64,000 nucleotides of DNA from JAPPHA01 sp964291635. Lineage in GTDB: Bacteria > Pseudomonadota > Alphaproteobacteria > Rhodobacterales > Rhodobacteraceae. The notes below the pieces were generated by a model. It ran no database searches and was not told the DNA's origin. It saw only the letters and a program-made list of their open reading frames with translations. Positions within the stretch are counted from its first letter, which is position 1. Each line of letters begins with the position of its first letter. Shown one piece after another: positions 55,249 to 64,000 of the stretch. A program made the position numbers and the translations under genes. The DNA lies in contig OZ219892.1 of NCBI GenBank assembly GCA_964291635.2, positions 186,001 to 250,000 on the forward strand. The letters are read 5' to 3'.

Positions 55249-56154
55249 ATGGACGGATCCAGCCTGTCGGTTTTTTCAATTCCCGCGTTACCCGGAGTCG
55301 GGTACAAGCCCCAGCATCATGAGGATCTGAAAGGCTTTGCTCACGATGTGGCATGGCTCGAAATCCATGCGGAAAACTACATGGGGGACGGCGGCCCGGC
55401 TCTCGCAGGCCTGAGATCTCTTCGTGAGCGTTTTCCGGTTTCCTGCCATGGCGTCGGCCTGTCGATCGGCGCCGAGAGCGGCCTCGATTCAGAACATCTG
55501 GAACGCCTCAGGATACTGGTGGACTGGTTGAAACCCGGCATGTTTTCAGAACATCTTGCCTGGTCAACCCATGACACGGCATATTTGAACGATCTGCTTC
55601 CACTTCCCTACAACGGCAGGACTCTTCGGCGGGTCGTCGAGCACATCGACCAGGTCCAGACGGCGCTCGACCGGCCAATGCTGCTCGAAAACCCTTCCAG
55701 CTACCTGCGATTTGCCGAAACGACCATGTCGGAGTGCGACTTCCTCGCCGAAGTGTCCGCACGAACGGGATGCGGCTTGCTCCTCGACGTCAATAACGTG
55801 TTCGTCTCCGCAACCAATCAGCACTATTCTGCAATCGAATATCTTGACGACTTCCCGATTCATCTTGTCGGTGAAATCCATCTCGGAGGACACGAGGCCG
55901 ACGAAGATGAAACGGGAAATGAATTGCTGATCGACAGCCACAGCCGGCCGATTGTTGATCCGGTCTGGGAATTGTACGCGGAAGTCATCGACCGTTGCGG
56001 ACCGAAACCGACCCTGATCGAGTGGGACAACGATATACCGAAATGGCCGGTTCTCGCCGCGGAAGCGACGCGTGCGGCCACGGTGTTGTCAATCGCGGGG
56101 AGTCGTGCGCCCGACTTTGCTGCGATGCAGGCGCAGCCGACCGGGCCGGCATGA
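55249..56154 (+). CDS. bufB: BufB, multinuclear non-heme iron oxidative enzyme (MNIO, DUF692)
   Basis: A 301-residue TIM-barrel enzyme that installs the cysteine-derived heterocycles in BufA. DUF692 motifs: GVGYKPQHHEDL, EIHAENYMGDGG, CHGVGLSIG, LLENPSSYL, DVNNVFVSATN, GEIHLGGHE and LIEWDNDIP, which together supply the His/Asp/Glu iron ligands. ATG 55249 (MDGSSLSVFSIP). Stop overlaps the bufC start (ATGA). Confidence 0.92.
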   Translation: MDGSSLSVFSIPALPGVGYKPQHHEDLKGFAHDVAWLEIHAENYMGDGGPALAGLRSLRERFPVSCHGVGLSIGAESGLDSEHLERLRILVDWLKPGMFSEHLAWSTHDTAYLNDLLPLPYNGRTLRRVVEHIDQVQTALDRPMLLENPSSYLRFAETTMSECDFLAEVSARTGCGLLLDVNNVFVSATNQHYSAIEYLDDFPIHLVGEIHLGGHEADEDETGNELLIDSHSRPIVDPVWELYAEVIDRCGPKPTLIEWDNDIPKWPVLAAEATRAATVLSIAGSRAPDFAAMQAQPTGPA

Positions 56155-56912
56155 ACCAGGAACGGTTTGCGGCGGCAATTCTGAATCCGGAGCTTTCAGT
56201 TCCTGAAGGACTGCTGCAACCGGACGGCTCGCCCGCGACACGACGTTTCAACGTCTATCGAAACAACGTGATCGTCAGTCTCGTGGACGCGATAGCCGAA
56301 GGGTTTCCGGTCGTCCGCAAACTCGTTGGAGATGATTTTTTTCGCTTCTTGACGCGGCAGTACGTTGCCGCGAAACCGCCAGGCTCTCCGCTCCTTTTTC
56401 TTTACGGTCAATCCTTTCCGAAGTTTATCGCCGAATTTTCTGCGGCGGATTCTGTTCCCTACCTGGCAGATGTCGCGCGTCTCGAGTGGGCAAGGCGCGA
56501 GTCGTATCACGCTGCAGACGCCGTGCCCCGTGACGCCGGCTGCCTGGCTGAATTCGGGGCGAACGAGTTTCCCTTGCTGGCATTCGACCTGATCCCGTCG
56601 ACGCGAATCGTGGAGTCCCGTTTCCCCGTTCAATCAATTTGGGAGGCCAATATCGGAACCGGGACCACGGAAATGCCTGATTCAGGCGAAGACATCCTGG
56701 TTGCGCGGCCGGAATTGGAGATCGAAATGCGCCGCCTGCCGCCTGGTGGAGCACGCTTTATCAAAGCGCTACTTGATGGTACGGAACTAGGACGTGCTGC
56801 CAGCCTGGCGGCAGAGCTGGCCGAAGGGTTCGAACTCTCGTCCAGCATCACAATCATGCTCCAGGCGCAATTAATCCAGAACGTCCAGCTAGCAGGAGAA
56901 ACACGACAATGA
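56151..56912 (+). CDS. bufC: BufC, RiPP-recognition partner of the MNIO (DUF2063)
   Basis: A 253-residue partner protein that binds the BufA leader and BufB. N-terminal DUF2063 domain: ERFAAAILNPELSVPEG, RRFNVYRNNVIVSLVDAIAEGFPVVRKLVGDDFFR, the FLY motif and LADVARLEWARRESYHA. Overlaps bufB by four bases at the start and the DoxX gene by four at the end. Confidence 0.9.
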   Translation: MNQERFAAAILNPELSVPEGLLQPDGSPATRRFNVYRNNVIVSLVDAIAEGFPVVRKLVGDDFFRFLTRQYVAAKPPGSPLLFLYGQSFPKFIAEFSAADSVPYLADVARLEWARRESYHAADAVPRDAGCLAEFGANEFPLLAFDLIPSTRIVESRFPVQSIWEANIGTGTTEMPDSGEDILVARPELEIEMRRLPPGGARFIKALLDGTELGRAASLAAELAEGFELSSSITIMLQAQLIQNVQLAGETRQ

Positions 56913-57445
56913 ATTCGCTCATATCATTGCACAACACGGTCGTTGGACGGGTATTCGGGACCGGCAACTCCGACTGGTTGATCACGACCATCGCACGGTT
57001 CGTCTTCGCCGCTGTCCTCCTGAGATTTTTCTGGGCCTCGGCCGTTACAAAACTCGATGGTATTTTCAGTCCTTCTATCGGTGCTTACGCCCAGATCTTT
57101 CCAAAAAAATTCGAGGCCGTGGGCTACGATCCTTCTCAAATGTCGTTTCTCGACACCCTGATCGTAATCGCCGGAACCTATGGCGAGTTCATCTTGCCTT
57201 TCCTGGTTGTCGTTGGCCTTCTGACGCGCTTGTCATCGCTCGGAATGATTGGCTTCATCATCGTCATGTCGATCGTCGATATCACGGGGCATAACGCAGA
57301 TGCCTCGACCATCGGGATGTGGTTCGACCGTCACTCGGGTTCGCTCATTCTCGATCAGAGACTATTCTGGGTCATGTTGCTGGTGACACTCGTTCTGAAA
57401 GGTGGAGGCCCGATCTCTGTCGATCGACTGCTCAGGATCAAGTAG
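56909..57445 (+). CDS. DoxX-family membrane protein of the bufferin operon
   Basis: A 178-residue integral membrane protein with four likely helices (about residues 27-47, 80-102, 106-124, 147-165) and the family's ARFVFAAVLLRFFWAS and GTYGEFILPFLVVVGLLTR segments. DoxX proteins close many bufABC operons; proposed role is in transport or redox handling of the product at the membrane. ATG 56909 overlaps bufC. Confidence 0.85.
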   Translation: MNSLISLHNTVVGRVFGTGNSDWLITTIARFVFAAVLLRFFWASAVTKLDGIFSPSIGAYAQIFPKKFEAVGYDPSQMSFLDTLIVIAGTYGEFILPFLVVVGLLTRLSSLGMIGFIIVMSIVDITGHNADASTIGMWFDRHSGSLILDQRLFWVMLLVTLVLKGGGPISVDRLLRIK

Positions 57446-57512
57446 TCCTGCCGTTCTCGCGGAATCTGTCCGGGTTCACCGGAATCCGGCGGCCGGTTCA
57501 CATGACGTGGTC

Positions 57513-59174
57513 CTACGGCGCGTGAACAGGCCTCGGATGCTTGTGTCTTGAACCGGTTGTTCTCCACTGGCCGGAACGCCAGGCCGACCAGTCCTCTTCC
57601 GTATCGAGATCAATGACTGCCCCAAGGCCGGGCGTGGGAACGTCGACGAGAAATCGGGATGCCCGGCCCAGCAGTTCCCTTGCGCCCCTGTCCCCTTCAA
57701 GCAAGGCCAGGTTTTCGAAAAACCGTTCTCCGAACAGGACCGGGTGACCCGGGGCGCCGTTCTCCGCGATTGCACGACAGATCTCCCGATCGTCCTGCGG
57801 CGAAAACCCTTCGATCAGACGGTTTATGTGTTCCTCGCTGACGTCCGGCATATCCGCAAGGGCAATGACCACCGCTTCCGTTCCTTCGGGTACGGCCGCA
57901 AGACCGGCCCGCAAGCTCGTCGCCATACCCGTCGCCGCTGCCTCGACCGGAATTTCGACCAACGAAACGGAATGGCGCTCAACGGCTGAACGACGTTCGT
58001 CGTGACCGGCCGGGATGACGACGATCGTGTGATCCAGATTGCTCCTGGTCATCGCAATGGCGGACCGTTCGAGGAGCGACACATTGTCAACCTCCATGAG
58101 CAGCTTGTCTCGACCGCCCATGCGACGCGCAGACCCGGCGGCAAGCAGGATTCCGGCAACGTTGGGCGCACGGGTCCCGGACAGAGTAGCATTGCGAGGC
58201 TGGGGACGGCTCGGGTTCTCTTTCAGCAGACCGCCAACGCCCATTTCGGCTATCATGTCGTCATCGACCTTCATGCCGCAGGCCACGCGTTGCAAGACCC
58301 AATCCGCCCCGTTCAGCACAGGAGACCTGATGCATCCGGGCAAACCGATGACAGGCGTGTTGTCGAATTCTCCCAGGAAGAGCAGATTTCCGGGATCGAC
58401 CGGCATGCCGAATCTCTCGATATGGCCGCCTGCCTGCGTGACTGCGGCCGGCACGGCGTCCATCCTGTCAGAGGTCGCCGACGCCCCGAGCACGAGGATC
58501 ATGTCACCGCCAACCGACGTTAGCGCCTGCGCGATCGCACGTGGCTGATGGTTCACGACTCGAACCGAACCCAGTTCGATTCCGAGTGCCGTCAGGCGCC
58601 CGGTAACCGAATCCCTGCCTTTCTCGACGATTCTCGTTTTCGTATCCGGTTGGCGTGAGAGCACGAGCGACGCTGTCTTCCTCGACAATCCGTGCAACTT
58701 CAAGGGGCCGCTCCCGATGATCCCATCAACACGATTCAAGACCGCCTCATTGACGAAATAGGTGATGATCTTGATGGTGGCCACCAACTGGCGTGCAACA
58801 ACGAATGTATGGTCGGGCAAAGTCGCGATGGTAACGGCTTCATTGACAGCGTTGGCCGCGTTGATCGCAAATTTATCGACTTCCAGGACGCCTGATTTGC
58901 CGGCAACGACATTGACACGGCCCGTGAACGGGGCGCGCGGACTCAATCCCTCTGCCAGGAACCTTTGGCCCAGTATTTCGGCGGCCTGGTCTTCTCCCAG
59001 ATCTCCGGGTTCAGGACGGGCAACAACGACCTCGGAGACCCTGGCTTTCCCGAGCGACTGTACGTCTTGCTCCGTCAGCCGAATTCCCTTTCGAATTCGG
59101 GATTCGGGAAGTTTCAACGAATGGGCGAGCACTGTCCCAACCGCCTGTTCGACAGGAACCGGTCCAAAGATCAC
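57513..59174 (-). CDS. Fused molybdopterin-binding protein and MocA/MobA-type NTP transferase
   Basis: A 553-residue two-domain protein. Residues 1-340 are a MoeA/CinA-like molybdopterin-binding region (IFGPVPVEQAVGTVLAHS, VLGASATSDRMDAVPAAV, GLPGCIRSP). From about residue 343 an NTP-transferase domain begins: GILLAAGSARRMGGRDKLLM, IVVIPAGHDER and ALADMPDVSEEHI. This fusion is frequent next to CoxD/CoxE/XdhC and is thought to make the cytosine form of the molybdenum cofactor for CO-dehydrogenase or xanthine-dehydrogenase-type enzymes. GTG start at 59174 overlaps the XdhC stop (GTGA). Confidence 0.87.
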   Translation of the reverse strand: MIFGPVPVEQAVGTVLAHSLKLPESRIRKGIRLTEQDVQSLGKARVSEVVVARPEPGDLGEDQAAEILGQRFLAEGLSPRAPFTGRVNVVAGKSGVLEVDKFAINAANAVNEAVTIATLPDHTFVVARQLVATIKIITYFVNEAVLNRVDGIIGSGPLKLHGLSRKTASLVLSRQPDTKTRIVEKGRDSVTGRLTALGIELGSVRVVNHQPRAIAQALTSVGGDMILVLGASATSDRMDAVPAAVTQAGGHIERFGMPVDPGNLLFLGEFDNTPVIGLPGCIRSPVLNGADWVLQRVACGMKVDDDMIAEMGVGGLLKENPSRPQPRNATLSGTRAPNVAGILLAAGSARRMGGRDKLLMEVDNVSLLERSAIAMTRSNLDHTIVVIPAGHDERRSAVERHSVSLVEIPVEAAATGMATSLRAGLAAVPEGTEAVVIALADMPDVSEEHINRLIEGFSPQDDREICRAIAENGAPGHPVLFGERFFENLALLEGDRGARELLGRASRFLVDVPTPGLGAVIDLDTEEDWSAWRSGQWRTTGSRHKHPRPVHAP

Positions 59175-60163
59175 GTTCGGTTCTCCTTACCCCGCAAACG
59201 GGCAATAATTTCTGCCATGATCGATACCGCGATTTCGGCCGGCGACGAGGCGCCGATCCCGAGACCGACCGGAGCATGGATACGCTGATCGATCACATGG
59301 AGGGGAATCCCTGCTCCGGTCAGACGGACAACCCGTTTTTCGTGCGTCCTGCGCGAGCCCAGGCACCCGAGATAAAAGACATCGGACTCCAGCGCAGCAG
59401 CAATCGCAGGATCATCCAGTTTCGGATCATGCGTCAATGTGACGACCGCGGTATGTGCGTCGAGCCCAACCATGGCCAGGGCCTCATCGGGCCATTCGTC
59501 AAGTATCGTTTCTTCTGGGAATCGATCCTTCGTTGCGAAAGTGTCTCTCGGGTCGATCAGCACGGCGGTGAATTCGGCAAGGCGCGCCATCCTCAGAAGC
59601 GGTTGAGCGATATGAACTGCTCCGACGACGACGAGCTTGAGCGGCGGATTGTGAACCAGGACGAATTCGTCGCCCTCAATCCGTGATTCCGTCCGAATGA
59701 CCCTTCCCGTGTCGCCGTCGCTTCCTGGTCGCTCCAGCCTGCGCTCCCAGGACTTGAGATTGACCCGGCAAGCTATCGCCTTCCGTTCGGATCTCGCGGC
59801 GCACATCTCCTTGATCGTATTGACGTCTGGCCCCGCTCCGGTACCGACCGGTTCAACCATGACCCGAATGGTACCACCGCAGGCAAGTCCGACCGAAAAC
59901 GCTTCAACGTTACTGACGCCGAATTCCAGTACCCGGCACTTGCCGTCACTGAGCGCCTGAACGGCTTCAACGACAACAGCCCCTTCGACGCATCCGCCTG
60001 ACACGGAACCGTAGATTTCCGACTCCGACGAAACGGCAAGCTGCGAACCAACCTTTCTTGGAGCCGATCCCCATGTCTGGATCACGGTAGCGAGTGCGGC
60101 CCCCTTGCCTTCGTCGATCCAGCGCAGGGCCGCTTCAGGAGTATTGAAAAAATCGTCCATCAC
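59171..60163 (-). CDS. XdhC/CoxF-family molybdenum cofactor sulfuration protein
   Basis: A 330-residue chaperone that binds molybdenum cofactor, helps sulfurate it and hands it to the hydroxylase. N-terminal XdhC_CoxI domain: GAALATVIQTWGSAPRKVGSQLAVS and YGSVSGGCVEGAVV; C-terminal Rossmann domain with LVVVGAVHIAQPLLRMA and TAVVTLTHDPKLDDPAI, and YLGCLGSRRTHEKR. Start at 60163; the second ATG at 60160 is equally possible. Fourteen bases after the VWA gene. Confidence 0.9.
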   Translation of the reverse strand: MMDDFFNTPEAALRWIDEGKGAALATVIQTWGSAPRKVGSQLAVSSESEIYGSVSGGCVEGAVVVEAVQALSDGKCRVLEFGVSNVEAFSVGLACGGTIRVMVEPVGTGAGPDVNTIKEMCAARSERKAIACRVNLKSWERRLERPGSDGDTGRVIRTESRIEGDEFVLVHNPPLKLVVVGAVHIAQPLLRMARLAEFTAVLIDPRDTFATKDRFPEETILDEWPDEALAMVGLDAHTAVVTLTHDPKLDDPAIAAALESDVFYLGCLGSRRTHEKRVVRLTGAGIPLHVIDQRIHAPVGLGIGASSPAEIAVSIMAEIIARLRGKENRT

Positions 60164-60177
60164 ACCACTTGTTCATT

Positions 60178-61413
60178 TCACGGCGACCGGTGCGGCGTCC
60201 CTTCACCCAGCATGCCGGCAAGGTCCTCCAGCGACTTGACACTGTGACCGGCGACCAGTCGATCAACATGAGGAAGCAGGGCTATTGCTCCTTGTGCCAG
60301 CGGCTGGAACCCGTCCCATCGCAGGAGAGGGTTGATCCAGATCAGGTCACGACAGGAAAGCCGCAATCCTTCCGCCTCCTTCGAGAGGTCGTCCGGGTTT
60401 CCGCGGTCCAGGCCGTCACTGATCAGCAGAACCACGGCTCCTCTCCCGAGGACACGGCGGCTCCAATCCCGGTTGAACGTCCGCAGGCAGGACGCAATGC
60501 GTGTTCCTCCGTCCCAGTCGCGAACGTGGCACCCGACTGCGGCAAGCGCCGCGTCGGGATCACTGATTCCCAGCTGCTTCGAAATGTTGGTCAGACGGGT
60601 GCCGAACGTAAAAGAATGCACCCTTCCCCACCCGCGGGCTCTTTCATTCCCGGCCAAGTGGAGAAAGTGCAACAGCATGCGGCTGTACGATGACATGGAG
60701 CCGGATATGTCGCACAAGGCAACCAGATCGGGCCACCGCCGGGTGTGCCTCCTCCGCACCATCGTCAGCAATTCGCCACTCGTGCGCATGGCTCTCCTGA
60801 ACGTCGCGCGCCGGTCCGTCAGCACACCGTTGGCCGTTACACGGCTCCTCCTGCAGGTAATGGGTTTGACCCTGAGATCGATCTTCTCGATTGCCCGTTT
60901 TGCCAGGTCCTGTTCAGCAACGGACATCTGGTCGAAATCCATCTTCCTCAACCTCTCGGCGGCGGACCACGTCAAGGCTGCGTCAACTTCGACAACCGTT
61001 TCCGAATCCTGCGTCCGTCCCTTCCCGCTTCGCCCTATCGTTTCATCCCCGATCAATGCTTCGGCAGCACGTCGGTTGGCGGCTTCCGGGGATGGAGGTG
61101 GATTCGCACCGACGACCGACGGAACAAGCATGGCCATCATGCGATCCTGGTACCTGGGGTCACGCCAGAATAGCCGGAAGACCTGGTCAAAAACCGCCTG
61201 GTGTTCCGGCCTCGAGGTCAGGCACGAGCGGAGAACGTGCCGAAAGTCATCCCGGCTGGAGAATCCCGCAACGTCAACCGCCCGGACTGCCTCGATGATC
61301 CGATCCGTTCCGGCACTCAGTCCGGCGCGCCGCAACGCATGCGAAAACCGGACTATGTTTGAACTCAGTCGACCCCCTTGAAGGGTGTTTGTCAGTCTGG
61401 CTTGGTCCATCAT
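60178..61413 (-). CDS. coxE: VWA-domain protein, CoxE family
   Basis: A 411-residue VWA protein that acts with the CoxD ATPase in maturing the Cu-S-Mo or Mo site of CO-dehydrogenase-type enzymes. C-terminal VWA domain with the MIDAS DxSxS in LCDISGSMSSYSRM, then WDGGTRIASCLRTF and VLLISDGLDRGNP. N-terminal helical CoxE region precedes it. Start ATG 61413 overlaps the coxD stop (ATGA). Confidence 0.9.
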   Translation of the reverse strand: MMDQARLTNTLQGGRLSSNIVRFSHALRRAGLSAGTDRIIEAVRAVDVAGFSSRDDFRHVLRSCLTSRPEHQAVFDQVFRLFWRDPRYQDRMMAMLVPSVVGANPPPSPEAANRRAAEALIGDETIGRSGKGRTQDSETVVEVDAALTWSAAERLRKMDFDQMSVAEQDLAKRAIEKIDLRVKPITCRRSRVTANGVLTDRRATFRRAMRTSGELLTMVRRRHTRRWPDLVALCDISGSMSSYSRMLLHFLHLAGNERARGWGRVHSFTFGTRLTNISKQLGISDPDAALAAVGCHVRDWDGGTRIASCLRTFNRDWSRRVLGRGAVVLLISDGLDRGNPDDLSKEAEGLRLSCRDLIWINPLLRWDGFQPLAQGAIALLPHVDRLVAGHSVKSLEDLAGMLGEGTPHRSP

Positions 61414-62357
61414 GCAGAACCTGACTGTGCTTCGGATCGCGATTGGGCGGCATCGAGCAATCGCGTGATTTCGGATTCCTTCAATGCCGAAATGTCGTCC
61501 CGATACTTCAGCAACGCGCCAATCGTATCGGAAATCACCCTGGGCGACAGCTCAAACGTATCGAGTGCGACCAGGCATCGGGCCCAGTCGATCGTTTCGG
61601 CGATCCCCGGTCTCTTGAAGAGGTCCTCGGTTCGAAGCGCTTGAACAAAGGAGACGACCTGGCCGGACAATGACGCGCCCGCATCAGGAACACGTGCCGA
61701 GAGTATCTGCATTTCCCTGTCAAAATCGGGAAAATCGACCCAGTGGTACAGGCATCGGCGTTTCAGGGCATCATGAACCTCCCGGGTTCGATTCGAAGTC
61801 AGGACCACGATCGGAGGGGGCTCTGCTGCGACCGTTCCGATCTCCGGTATGGTCACCTGGAAATCGGATAGCGCTTCGAGCAAGAACGCCTCGAAAGGTT
61901 CGTCGGTTCGGTCAATCTCGTCGATCAGCAAGACCGGCGGACCTTCGGGCCTGGGACGCATCGCCTCGAGCAATGGGCGTTCTACCAGGAACTCGGGGCC
62001 GAACAACTCCGTGTTCAGCGAGACACGATCGGTTTGCCCCGCAGCCTCCGCCGTTCTGATCGCGATCATTTGCGCGGCGAAGTTCCATTCATAGACTGCC
62101 GAACCGGAATCGAGCCCTTCGTAACATTGCAGCCGTATCAGGCGCCGGCCAAGAGCTGTCGCCAGGGACTGTGCAATTGCCGTCTTTCCAACGCCGGCTT
62201 CTCCTTCGAGGAACAGCGGGCGCGGCAACCTGAGTGCGAGAAAGGTCACCGTCGCGAGCGCACGGCCGCAAATATAGTCAACTCCCGACAAAAGCCTTTG
62301 CGCATCGTCAATGGAACCCGGCAACCGGGAAAACGATGTCCTTTCGGTGTCATGCAT
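61410..62357 (-). CDS. coxD: MoxR-type AAA+ ATPase, CoxD family
   Basis: A 315-residue AAA+ ATPase that with CoxE forms a MoxR/VWA metal-insertion chaperone. Walker A is LEGEAGVGKTAIAQ, Walker B VLLIDEIDRTDEPFE, sensor 1 VVLTSNRTREV, then RRCLYHWVDFP. ATG 62357 (MHDTERTSF) is preferred; an ATG at 62411 in frame would add 18 residues. First gene of a four-gene leftward maturation block. Confidence 0.9.
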   Translation of the reverse strand: MHDTERTSFSRLPGSIDDAQRLLSGVDYICGRALATVTFLALRLPRPLFLEGEAGVGKTAIAQSLATALGRRLIRLQCYEGLDSGSAVYEWNFAAQMIAIRTAEAAGQTDRVSLNTELFGPEFLVERPLLEAMRPRPEGPPVLLIDEIDRTDEPFEAFLLEALSDFQVTIPEIGTVAAEPPPIVVLTSNRTREVHDALKRRCLYHWVDFPDFDREMQILSARVPDAGASLSGQVVSFVQALRTEDLFKRPGIAETIDWARCLVALDTFELSPRVISDTIGALLKYRDDISALKESEITRLLDAAQSRSEAQSGSA

Positions 62358-62554
62358 ATGATATCCGTTCAAATCCTGCCCTTGTTCCACCCGAATCCCG
62401 TGTCCGTCCATCCCTGGCGCCGTATCCCCTTGTCGCCGTTCCCGGAGACGGGGATGGGAAGTCCCCGCGGTTTCCAGATCATGCAGACGTCTGCGGCCCG
62501 AAACCGTCCTCGGATGACGACAATGTCATGACCAGCAACGTCGGTCGAGGTCTT

Positions 62555-63928
62555 CTACAACAGGATGAGTGCCGCAAGGGCCAGAAAGCAGAAAAATCCG
62601 ACGACATCGGTAACGGTCGTGACGAAAACTCCTGACGCAAGTGCCGGGTCCTGACCGAATCGATCGAGGCCGAGAGGGATGAATATCCCCGCAAGACCCG
62701 CAACAAACAGGTTGCCGATCATGGCCAGTCCGAGCACGGCACCCAGGATCGGCGACCCAAACCAGATCAGCCCGACCAGTCCGGCAATGGCGGCGAACAT
62801 CATGCCGTTCAGAAGCCCGACGTTGATTTCCCGCCAAATGATGCGCCGCGCGTTGGCTTCGGTCAGGTCTTTCGTCGCGAGAGCCCTGACGGCAATCGTC
62901 AGTGTCTGGGTACCGGCGTTCCCTCCCATCGACGCCACGATTGGCATCAGAACGGCCAGGGCAACCACGGCTTCGATCGTGCTGGTGAATGCCGCGATCA
63001 CGAGTGACGCCAGGATTGACGTCAACAAGTTGACGACAAGCCATGGAAACCTTTGCCGCGTCGTGGCGACGACACCGTCGCTGAGGCTTTCCTCGCCCCC
63101 GACACCCGCCAACCGCCTGATGTCTTCATCGGCTTCGTCCTCGAGGATGTCCAGTGCATCATCGATGGTAATGACGCCGACCAGTCGCCCCGCGTCATCG
63201 ACGACGGGTGCGGAAACCATGTGGTATTGTTTGAATGCATAGGCGACTTCCGAAAGACTCCGGGTCGCCGGAATCGGGTCATAGTTGGTATCCACGAGTT
63301 CGGACAGGCTGACATCGCGCCGTGATGTCATCAGGCGCGACAGTGCGACTTTCCCGAAGGGCCGCATGTTCGGTTCAACCACGTATACATGGTAAAATCG
63401 CTCGGGAAGATCGACCGCCTCGCGCAGGTAATCGATCAGGTCGCCGACGCTCCAGTGTACCGGCGCCGCGACCAGCTCCCTTTGCATCAGCCGCGCAGCA
63501 GAATCTTCGGGATATTGCAGAGACTGAACGACAGCCGCTCGATCCGGATCATCGAGTGCGTTCAGAACCCTTTCCTGCTGCGGCTCATCGATGTCTTCGA
63601 CGATATCGACAACATCATCTGTCTCGAGGTTCCGTACCGCCTCCTTGACGGCATCGTTTGACAGCACCTGAATCAGTTCCCCGAGAACGACCTCGTCGAG
63701 GTCAGGCAGGATTCGTCCGTCCAGATCTGCCCCCCAGTACTCGAGAAGGCGCAACCGTGCGTCGGGCTCGATCTGCTCGAGCGAGTCCGCGATATCGGCA
63801 GGATGCATTTCTTCAAGAATGGCGACCAGCGAATCCCTTTCGCCAAGGTTCAAGGCTTCAAGAATGCTTTCAATCTTGCCACCGATTTCATACGCCCGGT
63901 CGTCAGTTTCGTTGTTGAAATCCGTCAT
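62555..63928 (-). CDS. mgtE: Magnesium transporter MgtE
   Basis: A 457-residue Mg2+ channel. N-terminal MgtE_N superhelix with EEMHPADIADSLEQ, then two CBS domains (residues about 140-260; VSAPVVDDAGRLVGVITIDDALDI) that sense Mg2+, then five transmembrane helices with VLMPIVASMGGNAGTQTLTIAVRALA, the pore signature. Start ATG 63928 (MTDFNNETDD). Confidence 0.95.
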   Translation of the reverse strand: MTDFNNETDDRAYEIGGKIESILEALNLGERDSLVAILEEMHPADIADSLEQIEPDARLRLLEYWGADLDGRILPDLDEVVLGELIQVLSNDAVKEAVRNLETDDVVDIVEDIDEPQQERVLNALDDPDRAAVVQSLQYPEDSAARLMQRELVAAPVHWSVGDLIDYLREAVDLPERFYHVYVVEPNMRPFGKVALSRLMTSRRDVSLSELVDTNYDPIPATRSLSEVAYAFKQYHMVSAPVVDDAGRLVGVITIDDALDILEDEADEDIRRLAGVGGEESLSDGVVATTRQRFPWLVVNLLTSILASLVIAAFTSTIEAVVALAVLMPIVASMGGNAGTQTLTIAVRALATKDLTEANARRIIWREINVGLLNGMMFAAIAGLVGLIWFGSPILGAVLGLAMIGNLFVAGLAGIFIPLGLDRFGQDPALASGVFVTTVTDVVGFFCFLALAALILL

Positions 63929-64000
63929 TGCCTTCGTCCAATCCGAGTTTCCACGACGTTTATTGAACCGGCCTCTGGTGCGCCAATGCCTTTGGCACCT

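Noticed and set aside
1..64000. CRISPR arrays, rRNA genes, replication origin
   Set aside because: No regularly spaced repeats, rRNA stretches or DnaA-box clusters were seen on reading through.

Overview
This 64 kb window reads as the chromosome of an alphaproteobacterium. The evidence is gene order and family choice: secG followed by pyrG, purA followed by a DUF2842 gene, a hisB-hisH-hisA-hisF-hisE cluster, and a CO-dehydrogenase-type coxD-coxE-xdhC maturation set fused to a molybdopterin/NTP-transferase gene. Base composition looks moderately GC-rich. Decayed genes are unusually frequent for a free-living genome (L-serine dehydratase, a PaaI thioesterase, a BCCT transporter, a sulfatase, an alpha/beta hydrolase, xanthine-dehydrogenase-like subunits). 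That fits a lineage under relaxed selection, possibly host-associated, but this is inference.

Layout. 1-8.6 kb: the end of an enolase-superfamily gene, gor, rpiA, a broken sdaA carrying a 181-bp tandem duplication, then the leftward cluster purA / DUF2842 / small ORF / thiN, and a thioesterase gene interrupted by an ISAzo13-like remnant. 8.8-17.1 kb: secG and pyrG are separated by a 5.9-kb composite transposon, two degenerate ISAs1-type copies in direct orientation, flanked by a perfect 10-bp target duplication. Its cargo is one intact aldehyde dehydrogenase plus fragments: a WD40 protein with a cysteine-ladder tail, and truncated 2Fe-2S and molybdopterin subunits. 17-27 kb: a TerB-like protein, a PhnD-like binding protein, a DjlA-like co-chaperone, a class I amidotransferase, a ruined BCCT transporter, a PuuB-like FAD oxidase, a methyltransferase, ispH, an ispA-type prenyl synthase and a nucleoside deoxyribosyltransferase.

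27.2-30.4 kb: the his operon, with a 51-codon ORF overlapping both hisH and hisA. 30.5-32.8 kb: broken sulfatase and broken hydrolase. 33.2-42.5 kb: a leftward eight-gene unit with an M19 dipeptidase homologue, a complete dipeptide-type ABC transporter, an MmgE/PrpD protein and a phosphosulfolactate-synthase (ComA) homologue, plausibly an uptake and catabolic unit for an unusual small acid or peptide. 43.2 kb: tRNA-Tyr. 44-49 kb: a DUF1932 dehydrogenase, an acetolactate-synthase-like TPP enzyme, rlmB and an integrase remnant.

49.3-64 kb: an RND/MMPL exporter, a YHS-domain protein, a CoA-binding protein, metY, a four-gene bufferin (BufA1-BufB-BufC-DoxX) RiPP-type metallophore operon with a strong hairpin after the precursor gene, the leftward molybdenum-hydroxylase maturation block coxD-coxE-xdhC-moeA/mocA, and mgtE. 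The most interesting items are the composite transposon and its cysteine-ladder fragment, the bufferin operon, the ComA/PrpD/dipeptidase transport operon, and the very small coupled ORFs in the his and purA-thiN operons.
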